DNA of 64,000 bases, taken from the NCBI RefSeq assembly GCF_900324485.2, contig NC_046648.1:17171739-17235738 (forward strand), in the 5' to 3' direction. Each line of letters begins with the position of its first letter. The first letter of the stretch is position 1. This stretch comes from Mastacembelus armatus (taxonomy: Eukaryota; Chordata; Actinopteri; Synbranchiformes; Mastacembelidae). The translations under genes were made by a program, and so were the position numbers. The notes beneath the pieces were generated by a model. The model was given only the letters and a program-made list of their open reading frames with translations. It was not told where the DNA came from and ran no database searches. This document shows positions 24,901-36,900 of the stretch, piece by piece.

Positions 24901-27900
24901 TGGTAAGCACTGTTATGCCTTACTCACGTAAGAACACATAGTCAACATTTATTTTTCTTTGTGTTTCGTTCATGCTTTGCCCAGTGATGAGACCAAGGCA
25001 AATATGAGCTTACTGAGCGAGAGTTGGGTTCTTCTTTTGTCTTGATGGGCAGGTAATCTTGGCAGTGCAGAGGAGGATTCCTGCTCTGCTGTAAGGGCCT
25101 GCCTACAGTGATTTGGCTCAACCCAAATTATTCCTCTACAGTCACAATGGAGTAATTGCTGGGAAGATGCTGACAGTGTGTGTGTTGTGTGTGTGTGGTG
25201 TGTACATGTGTAAAAGGCATGAAGTTCACCCAGCTCTTTGCTGTTCAGTCAGCTGTGAGTTTTGTCTTTGGTAATCTGAGGGCAGAGAAACTCATCTGGA
25301 CTCAACACAAACAGTTTTCTCCTGGGTTGTTTCCTTCAGTAGTTCTTATGCTCCTGTGTGAGCTCTGTCATTTTTGCTGTGATGATTTCTATGAAAATTC
25401 AACAACACGATTCCTTATTCAGCATTTTGGAATTACTGGAGAAACTACAGTATTTTACAGACACAATAGCGTTCTTAGTCTCAACCTAAGTCTCTATTCT
25501 GCACTTTTTCAGAGCCACACAATGCGTGTTGCTGTGTGTGAAGTACTGGGAGAAATCCTTGTGCGGGTCCTGTGTGGTGATGGGCTAGATGAGTCTGGTA
25601 AAGCTGATCGTGATCGCTTCTTTGATACACTGCAGGAACATCTGCATGACACACACTCCCATGTCAGAACGCGTGTGTTGCAGGTCTACACACGAATTGT
25701 CAACAGCAAAGTGAGATTTCTTTAAATTGTCATTTTGAGCTCATGATGTAAAAGTTCATCTTAATAATTGAAATTGTTCTTATGTATTTAGGCACTGCCC
25801 CTTTCTAGATTCAATGAGGTGATGGAGCTTGCTGTGGGCCGACTGATGGACAAATCTATAAATGTAGTGAAGAGTGCTATACAGCTGTTGGCTGCCTTTA
25901 TTGCACAAAACCCCTACAGCTGCAAGGTAGCTCAAACCAGCATGATTTAGACAAAGAATAGCAGACAAGATTTTAGTCTCACTGGAATTTGTTCTTGTTT
26001 TTTCCAGTTGAGCAGTGCAGATCTGAAGAAACCTTTGGAGAAAGAGATGGCCAAACTCAGAATGATGAAGGAGAAACTGGAGGGGAAAGCACCTGGTAAA
26101 CAAACTGTCATCCTTAATTTTTTTTTTTTTTTTTTTCTTTTTTTCTTTTTTAAAGATCTTCTTTAAATGCAGCTTCACTTTATTTATTTTCATGGCCAAT
26201 TCATATTTTGCCCAGGGATGAGACCAAGGCGAATATGAGCTTACTGAATGAGAGTTGGGTTCTTCTTTGTCTTGATGGGCAGGTAATCTTGGCAGTGCAG
26301 AGGAGTATTCCTGCTCTGCTGTAAGGGCCTGCCTACAGTAACTTGGCTTGACCCACATTATTCCTTTAAAGTTACAGTGGAGTAACCAGGGGGATAAAGC
26401 TGACAGCGCGCGTGTGTGTGCGCACGTGTACGTGTGTAGAGGCAAGATTTACCCAGCTCTCGTCACTGTTCAGTCAGCTGTGAGTTGTTTCTTTGGTAAT
26501 CTGAGGGCCAATTTCAGAAACTCATTTGAATTCAACATGATCATTACTCTTTACATTACTATTGGAAACATTTGTTTCATCACTCCCACCTTTACTGGAA
26601 GGCTCTTTTTGATCCTGAGTCATTTTATTGTCACTGCCTGAGCCTTTCCTTTCATCATGTCAAACATATTGGATTTATTGGAGTCAGCCTTGCTGTTTAC
26701 AACTCATCATATGATGTAATGCCTTCCTGTTATTGGGTTACACAGCTCAGTGTGAAAACAGGGGTGCTGAGTTTGATGCAATGTATGTCCCTGTTAATAC
26801 AGTGACAAATCATCACCATGTAAGAATGAGAGTGCACAGGGGGCTGAGTCGAGATGAAAAACTATTAATTGTGGAATACAGTGATCCACCAGGGGCACTG
26901 TAGAGCCCAGCTTCATGATGTGGGTCTTTAATGTCATGAAAACTGGCTGTTGAATTTAAATGTTTAAATTCTGTTATACTTCTGCTATACATTTGATTCC
27001 CCTTTTTAAATCTTTTGTTGATTCTCTGAAATCTTGTTTTATAACTCTGATCTCATCCTCACTGGATTAGTTTATTTTTTTTCCATTCCCTCCTGTCAGT
27101 GGCAGTGATTAAAGCATCTGAGTTGTGGGCCGCCATGAAGCCTGAGCTGCTCATCACTGTCAGGACAGAGCTAGAGCCCACAAACAAAGCAGAGGAGCAG
27201 CAACAGGACGACGATGAAGACATGGATGTGGAGGAAGAAAAGGAGGCAGAAGATGACAGGGCAACTGCAGTGAAGATTGCGCAGTATCTTCGTGTCAACA
27301 AATACAGGTGATGCTAATCACCAGTGTTGGTCTGGATAAACCTGTAGGTTGACCTGTAGGATCCCCCCTCCCACACTCCCATTGTCAATTAGACAACAAT
27401 GTATGAGGTTTCTTTTGTGTTTCCCCCTCTCCAGGAATGCTGTTCGCCTCTGTGTAAGAGCTCACAGCTGCTTCCCTGAATCTGAGATGTTTTCTTCTCT
27501 CTCGACTCTCACTTCAGAGACTGTACTGGATACACTAGCTCTGATTTTCAAAGGTGAAGCATGTGCTCATTTCACTGGGTGCTTTCTATCCAGATACTCA
27601 TCTAAATTGCCTTCTGCTGTGAACCTTTATGGAAACTAGTCTGAACACATTTAAGATTTGATTCTTTGGAGGAAGTTCATGTCACATTATTTTTCAGTGT
27701 TAGTTCATTAAAACTGACTGTTTTCACCAGCATGTGTTACGGTGTACTTTAGAGCTATCTGAACTAGCTGCCTTATTCGTAATGTATTTCATAACACTAC
27801 ATGACTGATTATGACACATAACCCCCACCAACACTATGCTGCAGTTGAGCAGCTATGTCACGATCACTGTGTTCAGTACTACCAAAATTTACTATCATTA

Positions 27901-30900
27901 CATAATAGAAATTAGTAACTCGTTCAAATCACTTGATGAACTTCTTTCATAATGCTTGAATTGAGAAATGTGAAATGCCTGTTCACATCTAAGCATTTCT
28001 TTTCTTGCTAATGTGTTCACACGATGTTTCTAGGCTTCCAATATTGTGCCAGATATATTAGCAGTTAAGAAAGGGAGATCATTATTTAGTTAAATTGCAC
28101 TTACATAATATGTCATGAAGATCAATAAATGCAGCCTATTTGAAGCATTTCATACCAGTGGCTACTGAATTATAAATGTCAAACCTGTTTTTTTTTTTTG
28201 TGTGTGTTTTTTTTTTTTTCTTTCTGGCAATAGGTTACAAAAGGTGGTTTATTGGTTGGAATTATTCTGTATTCCTTTATACCAATTAACTTTACATGTA
28301 TGGCCCCTGATGTCTTCCTTAGGTTCTGATGAGGACACCACTGAGCTTAGCCAAAATTTGCCACCAACCCCACAGAAAGATGGAGAGAAACAGGGCGATG
28401 ATGGGGAGCTAAAGAAACAGGAGATGTTGGTGCAGTATCTGAGAGACACAGAAACATTTGCCTTACAAGTGGAGAGAGCAATCTCTGTTATCAACACTAT
28501 GCTCTACTGGAAAACCACTTCAGGTAGAAAACAGTATTTGTCTAAGTTAAAAACTCAAACCTAACTAAACTTCAAGCATTACATGGAAATACACAATATT
28601 TCCATGTAATGCTTGAATTCACTGGTACATTCAACAACAAAGGTCTTTTGTGTGTTAGTGGTACAGGAGGCTGTGCAGTTTTGTGTAACGGTGTGCGAGT
28701 TCAGTGTTGCCAACTCTGTCATTGGAGTGCGGAAGATGTTGCCTCTGGTCTGGTCAACTGACGCTGCAATTAAAGATGCTGTTGTTGAAGCCTATAGGCG
28801 CCTTTATCTGAACCCTCGAGGAGACACCGTCAGGTTTGTATAACTTATTGTAACCCTTGGGTCCTTATGAACTCTATTCTCTCAGGGTTACAGTAACAGA
28901 GTACCACAGTAACAGGGTTGCCTGGCTTTCTGGTACAACTAATATAAATGTAACTAATATATAGTGTATGTCTCATTCATTTGTGGTATGTAATCGTACT
29001 TGATAAATGTCTTTAGTGCATTGTTGAGGATACAGAGTCAAAAGTGTGCCACAATGATTGGAAAATACCAGTGTAATGCAAATAATATCTAAAAACACTT
29101 GTACATGATTTTTTTTTTGTCTGTTAGAATGAAAGCCCAGGCTCTTGTGGACAGTCTCTCTGAACTGATGGTTGATGCATCACTGGGAACAATTCAGTGT
29201 CTTGAGGAGATAGTGAGTAGTTGTCTTATTACTTTCATATGGCTCATTTCTTGTTCTGATGGTTAAAGAAGCACAACTGGACAGAATATTGAAAGACCAC
29301 AAAATGTGCACTGTAAGTCAAGAGTTGTCTACTGCATTTTAGACTTAAATACTTTTTTGTAAAGCATACTGGTTGTGTCCCTTCAAACGTGTCTCTGTAG
29401 GTGCAGGAGTTCTTTAGCAGTGGAACCAATCTCCAGTCCATTGTAGTGCAGATCTTGTGGGAGAGGTTTACTGGAAAAAGAGAGACCTCTGCCTTGCACA
29501 GACGAGCTGCTGTGTTAATGCTCGGCATGGCTGCGCGGTAAGGCACACACCACCTTCAGTATGCTCCTTAAAACTTAATTTCTTGTGTTTGGCTGCCCCT
29601 TGAAAGCAGAGTGGCAAGTTCTGCCAAAGTGACCTCACCCCACCTTCTGAGTAAGACGGTGTTCACATGCATTTTGTTGTACGTTTAATGCAGTCCATGG
29701 TGGTAAATCCTCTGAGGGACAAAAAGTCACAAATTACTCATATTTTGATCTGAGTTTAGAATGCTAATAAATCACATCAGTTTGTTGTTTGTTCACCTTC
29801 TCAATCTGTTCATGTTGTGTTCTTACCAATATGCAGTGCAGTAGAGTAGGTGGAGATGTCAACCAAAACAAATGTGCCAAGTTGTATGATAATTAAGCAT
29901 CGTGGTCTATGGCCTCTTAATTTTCTAACAGGCAACTTGAGCAACATTGTTTTGTTGTGGTAGTGTTTGAAGGTGTTGTGCATACTTATTTGTTTACTGT
30001 GAGAGAAAGGTGCATGGCAAATATCAGACTGAGTCATACTGTTTCTGTAACACTAAGCAGTCCATCTCACCAGCAACCTGGCAAATTGCAATTGTGTTTT
30101 CCTCTGGTAAAATCTTATTATATTCCTGTTATAGTTTGTGTAGGTGTGAAAATACAATTGTTTTTTTTTAATGTATTTATTTTTATAACTTGTTTGAATG
30201 AGACTTGTATGCTGGTCCTAATTATGAAACACAGCAGGACTATGGGAATAAAGTAAATTGCACTTACTCACATGCTTAGTTAGGTGGAAGAATCCAGTAA
30301 TCCCAAATAATATAGAAGTTGCAATATCATAACTTCTCAAAAACATTCACCATAAATCTCAATTTATTTTTAAATTTAAAAATACTATTTTAATTGCACT
30401 GATTATAATTTAGTGTTTTTGCGGCCCCCCCCCCCACTCAGTCCAACACGTCATGGTAGAAGGGTTCACCACCTAGGTCCCTCCTTTCTCAAACCTAAGC
30501 TTTTGACATCCTGATACAAACTATGATTTCATACAGATGTAAACTGGAATTTAAGATCAAGTTCATCAAGTTCAATCTGTTATTTGTTAGATCTGTGTGA
30601 TCAAAATTGAGTTAAAACCTTTTTAAAAAAATATGTAAAATCTTCAGTATTCCTCAACATATTTCCTTTTACATTTTGGTCATGCCTCAGCCTCTTGACA
30701 TTCAGTAAATCCTTTCATTACTCAGAGTATAAGCTCAGCCTTGGCTCCTTTTCACTGCAATCAAAGTCACAACCATATTACTAGGTTTCTTGCTGGTGTA
30801 GTTCATAGAAAAAAAACATGCATACATGCACTCTCTCTACCTACCTCAAAGCCTGCCATTGCTGTAGGGAAGAGCAAGCGAGAGAGTAAAGACAGACTAT

Positions 30901-33900
30901 CTGCAGTCCACCCACACTGCTGCCTCTCTTCATCCAGTCCGCAGCATTCATAACCTATTAAATCTTATGTGCTTCTTCTAACCCATCCTCCTACCTACAT
31001 TAACTTGGCAGCAGCCTAGCACTACTAGGGCCAGAACACAGTGGTCAGGGTGGTGTAGGGCAGAGATGTTTTAACTTCATGTTGCATAATCAAATTAAAA
31101 AATATATACCTCATACCTCTTTGTAAAAATGTCTTTTTTCTGTGTGTGTGAATGTAACAGGGCAGAGAGGGAGGTGGTTCTCAGTAATTTGGACACACTT
31201 TGTTCTGTCGCTTTGGGAGAAAAAGTTACTGAAGACTTCCTTCTGGCTAGAGACACGGTTATCACCATCTGCAACATCACTGACCATGTTAGGGTAAGAT
31301 GTCATAAGCCATTGTTTGATTCTAATAATTTCTTGATGACTAGTGAGCTTCATCGACTTCAATCTGTTGATTGCGGAGTTTGTTTTACGTACAGAAACTT
31401 TTCTTGAAAAAGTTGATTTACTCATAATGCTCAAAATATATTTGTCTTGTGTAACACTACCTCAGAAATAACTTTTTGATAAATTAACATAAAAGAAAAA
31501 TTTCCTTTTCCAAATAAGGCTTCTTCATAATATCAGATTTTATTTTATTTTTTTTTATGATCATTAAAAATGTCAACCCAGTTCACGGTATAGCCTGTAA
31601 AAATGCAGTGGTTCTGTACAACTTTAACACCATGAACTACATTAATTCTACCAGCAATCAAAAAGTGCTCCATTCAGGCTGCCTCAGGACCATCAGCTCT
31701 TCACCTGCCTCACACAGGCCATCGCTGAAGGTAAATGCTGAGCTATGTTCTGTGTTTCTGTTTAATCCTGCACAACTTGTGGTTTTCTTATGACTCTGCC
31801 TATTGATACTTGCTCCAGGTGTGGTGATGGAAGACCCGTACTGGCAGAGCTTCATGGAACAGGCTGTACGTCTCATCTATTTCTTGGCTGAATCGCCTGA
31901 CCAGCTGTGCTCCCGGCTGCTTCAGCGCAGTGCTCGCCTCTTACTTGATCAAATTGCAGAAGGTGCGGAAGTCACCAAGAATACTGACCAAATGTCTGAA
32001 GTGTCTCAAAAGTCCAGTGAGCAAGGTGAACAAGGTGAGTACCATCAAAAAAGACTTCAGTATTGTTAGGTGTAATCTGACTTGGCACTGGTGTAATCCG
32101 TCTGCACTGACGCTTCCTAACCAGTCTTAGTGCTCTCAATTTTCTCAGCGTACTCTTAACCATGCATCCATGTTTTTCTCTCCTGCAGTGAACTGTGTAT
32201 GTCTGGCCCAGCTGTTGGCTCTGTGTGGCTGTGTGGCTTTCTGGCAGGTGTCTCACCTTGAGCGCAGTGTGAGTGCTGAGCTGCGGAGGAGGAGAGGAGA
32301 GACAGAAGAGAGGGAGGAGAAGGGTCCATCCAGCAAAACTAAGGTAATGAGGCTGCAAAGACTTGTATGCTGGACAACAGTGTGAAACAATCCAGTACTG
32401 TGGCCTTGAAAAAATAATAATATATTAGCTAAAGCAAAGGTTTTTTTTTTTATAAATGTCAGTTTCCTTCCTCCAACTACGTCCCTCAGTTTATCCTGTT
32501 GAGGATCGTGGTTGTGCTGTAGCCAATCCCAGATGACATTCGGCTACATCCCAGACCTAAATTTTTACCTCATGATGTGATTAGTTTGCATTAGTTTCCC
32601 TTTTTTTCTTTTTGTTAGACTGTCTGAAGAAATATATATATTATAGATTAGGCATTTTTAAGAGTTGGCAGATCTTAAATGTCAGTTTAAGCTTTCTAAC
32701 AGAGCTTCTGCTAACACTTTGTTTCAAATAAATCCAAAAGTACCCCCAATGTGATTAAAACAATTTTTTCAATCAGACTGAAGCACAGCAGGATCACTTG
32801 ATGAGATTTATTTTGGTGACACAGTCAGATGATTGATGGCTCATAATTGTTCAGCTCATCAGGGAACAGGGAGATAAATGTCTCCTTAATTTGCATTAGA
32901 AGTTTTTTTTAGTACTAATTTAATTTCTCACATTTTTTCTCAAATAGGAGAAAAGGAAGAAAACAAAGTGACATGCAATAAATTTTATAATTTGGACTTG
33001 AACTTGCAGCATAATCTCATTAGAATAAACATGTTATTTCAACATGTACTTACAGAATAATAACAGTATAAATAAACAATATTTTCTAAAAGACAAATAC
33101 ATGCTGAATTGTGCATTTTAGATTGTTATAAACTTGTTTTAACTGTGTTAAGAAGCAGGTCAAGAAGGTCAGTCAGTTTGTGGTTAGAAGTGAGCAGTCC
33201 CCATAGATGTTAATGAGAAGCATAATATAGTCTGATTGCACAATTAGTAAACTTACCCATGATACTTTTTAGAATGTATTGAATGGGATAGTTTCTGATC
33301 AACATTGTTTTTGTTTTTTACAAAAAAAACAGCAAGCAGCCAGTGAGAGTGCTATGGAGGAGGAGCTTGGTTTGATCGGTGCCTCGGCTGAAGATACAGA
33401 GGCTGAACTCATCAGAAAGATCTGTGAGACGGAATTACTAGCAGGTAATAAAGACCTCATCTATTGTTTTTCTTCCACACATTGAGCTGAATTTAAAATC
33501 CATTCTTCTAGTTCTGTTGTTTACGTAAGGTTTGGTGCTGCCAACTCTTTATATATTAAACATCTTCTCCCACCCTCTGTTTTGTTAGAGGAAAACCTGC
33601 TGTGTGCATTCCTTCCCCTGCTGGTGAAAGTCTGCAGCTCCCCAGGACGCTATTCCCACCCCCAGCTCACTACTGCTGCCTGTCTAGCACTCTCTCAGTA
33701 CATGATGATAAGGTAAATACGTTGTCAATTCACTTGCTCTTTCACCATACATATACAAAATGGTGACAAATTAAAGGAAAAACCTGAATTATTGATCACT
33801 GCAGTGAGGGGTTCCATTGTCTGTTATGCTGTGTTTTGCTGGCGTAGTTATACTTATCCCCATAGAGACATGGTTCATTCAAAAAAATGGGGTATCCAGG

Positions 33901-36900
33901 GAGAACCCACACAGTTTCAAATGAGATTTAAACCCCAACACAAACAAGTGTGCTTTTGGAAACAAGCAAGTTTAACAGTTTTCTGAAAATTTTTTTTTTT
34001 GCCAAACCATAAATTACTTAATTGGGAAACTAACAAATAGTTGAAAAGATTTACACTTTTACATATTATATTAAATGGAATGAGCTGAATTTCTGGAAAA
34101 ACTTTTATGTTTCTTTTATCCCTTGTCAGTCCATCGGTGTGTGAAGATAATATCCGTCTCATGTTCACAATGCTGGAGCGCTCTGCTCTTCCGGTTGTCA
34201 GGGCTAATGCCCTAATAGCCCTTGGAGACCTCACTGTGCGTTTCCCAAACATTTTAGAGCCCTGGACACAGAATCTCTACACCAGGTAATGTAATGACAT
34301 ATTTTATTAGATATTAATATGGGATGGTCATTTAGATGCACTTTACCTTAATAATGTGTAGATTTGTTTTTTACCACCTAATATTGTAAAGAACAACCTA
34401 CGCCTGATGGCTCAGCTGAGTGGGTGTGCTGTAAATGACGTTTCATCTCAGCCAGCATTCCTTTTATGCTTGTACACTTGAGCCATCATCATCCAGATCC
34501 CACCACCACCTCTCAGTGTGTTGTTTTCTCCCAGCTACTGAAGTGTTGCCACTGTCACAATGCTCCACTGAGCCATATGATGGGAAAACTTTACTGTTTC
34601 CATCCCAACTTTTTAATAGACACAAACTTTGAGATGATCTGTTGGCAAACTCTAATATCTGGTTTGTATCCTGACCTCTGGTTACCATGGGAACAGGCAA
34701 GCACTTCACAACTTTTAGAAAACCCACCCACATTCATGAACTGGGGTGGAGCCTTCGGCCACATCAGACAGGGGCACTTTTAGACAACCAACAGCTTAAT
34801 TACTGGTGTGTTACAGACTCACTAGAACCACTAACTAGTGTGTTGCAATTATACAGAGCAATTGAATGAGCAGAAGGGACTAATTTTGGGTGAAGTCAGA
34901 GGTTCTACAAGGGCTTGTGAATGTAGGTGCACCTTTGTTTTAAAAACACTTCATTTCTGTTTTTCTGCTGTACCAGTAGAGACAGTGGTTCCCCATAGCC
35001 AACTTAGACTCTAACGTTGATCTTTTTGGTGCAGTGCAGTTTTAATTATAAGGTTTTTAAAACTCTCATACTGAGGCGTTTCAGACATGTAAAACATTCT
35101 GTCCTTTTCATAATTTCTCATTGCCCTCCTAGTGTTTTCTACCTGATAAGCATTTCATACTGTTCCCTAATTGTCTCCCACACACCAACACCTCCACTGT
35201 TCTCAAGGCTGCTGCCCTGGAGCGTCCTGATAAGCGCATTAAGAATTCATTACCATGTTCATTACTGTTGTAAGCCCCTACACTGGCATGTTGAAGTGCC
35301 ATGTACAAGTGTCTGATCCTCTGCCAGGAGTCCTGCTCTCTGGTGTAAACAAGAAATGGCTAATGAGTTTCTTTTGTTCAGTGTCTTTGGGTGAGGGTAA
35401 ATTTAAATTAGTCTCAGAATGATATTGGATTGCCCTGCCACAGCCTGTCCAAAGCCATTTGTTTAGCTGAGGTTGTGACAGTTGTTGGTTTCTGTAACAT
35501 TCTGGCTAATTCCAAATCTTTACAGAAATGTAAATTGAGTAGGATGGTAAAGTAACAAATACACAGGTGGCAAGGCATTTTACTTCCACCCACGTTTTAG
35601 CCACACCAGCGTAGTGGTTATTGGAATGGCTGTATTGGTCAGTCTGAACAACTCCTGGATGGACGTTTGGTACTGTCTTCTTAGGAGGAATCCACTAACC
35701 TTTTCTTTGGCACCATCTGCAGATCAAACATTTAAGTGTGTAAAATGTCAGTACAATGTTGTACATTCAGCTTGGGCATTCATGTTTCTAAGCATTGGGC
35801 TTTGGTGTTCCCTTTCACTGTCACAATGAGGCTTCCCCTTGGGTAAAGCTTTCTGCTGAGTGCGTTTTCACATTTGGTCACATTTTACTGACACAGCAGA
35901 AGACATCATAGATATATTTCGATTCATATGTTGATAAGCTCTAACAAATTCACAACTATGTAACCTTTTTCCCATCCCCTTCAAATCAGTGAAAAAGATG
36001 AGACCAATACAGACATCTGTGATGTGCAGAATCTATTCACTTGGAGAGGGGAAATTATGTTAACATAGGACCACTCATAGTAAGAAGCTGCTTGTGAAAA
36101 TAGATGTTTGAGCTTTGATTGGGACAAATTCAAATTTAATTTTTGGTTAATATCCAGTTATGGTTTTAAAAAAAAAAAAGTATTTTCCTATCGGTGCTAA
36201 TTAGCAAGTGTTAGCATGCTAACACTTTAAGTTATGACTTCAAGAGGGTAGAGTCTGTAGGACCTGCCAGAGGGGTAGACAGGGAACCAGACAGTAATTT
36301 AACATCCTCTTCTCTTCCAGGCTCAGCGATGAGGTTCCTTCAGTGAGGCAGACGGCTGTGACAGTTCTTACTCAGTTGGTGCTTAAGGATGTGCTCAAGG
36401 TCAAAGGTCAAGTCAGTGAGGTGGCTGTGCTGCTAATTGACCCTGAGTCGCACATTTCCAGCATGGCCCTGAACTTCTTCAATGAGTTGGCTACCAAGGT
36501 ACACAACATACATCCAGATCCCTTACTGGAGTCTGAAGAGTTTGGGAAGTTTCTAACTCTGCTTTGTGGTCCCCATCAGGACAATGCGATCTACAACCTG
36601 CTCCCAGATATTATCAGTCGCCTGTCCGATCCAGAGAGAGGCATGAACTCAGAGGATTTCAACACCATCATGAAGTGAGTTGTACGACTTTGCAACTCTT
36701 GTTATTGGTCTACTGCCTTTGTCCACAGCAGCATGTATACAGGACCCTACAGGTTCCAGACAAATTGTGGTTTCAGACGCATCATAAAAGAAACTTTGGG
36801 AAACTTGACGGCTTGGCTGATTTGAGAGCTTTGTTTCAAACTGTTATTTTGGGTGTTTTCAGACAGCTGTTCTCCTACATCACCAAAGAAAGGCAGACTG

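Noticed and set aside
25180-25725. 181-residue plus-strand open frame
   Set aside because: It runs through intron and the copy 1 guide RNA into the true ncapd2 exon 25513-25710. Only the last part is coding.
25780-26445. 221-residue minus-strand open frame
   Set aside because: It is antisense to ncapd2 exons and to guide RNA copy 2, contains a poly-lysine run from a T tract, and has no family resemblance.
24975-26512. The direct repeat in ncapd2 introns as a transposon or exon duplication
   Set aside because: It has no terminal repeats or coding frame, and the conserved parts are exactly the C/D and H/ACA guide segments for U5. A guide RNA duplication explains it better.
32948-32971. Possible small extra ncapd2 exon (GAGAAAAGGAAGAAAACAAAG)
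   Set aside because: It has an acceptor-like AG but no GT donor, and joining 32343 directly to 33333 keeps the frame and the homology.
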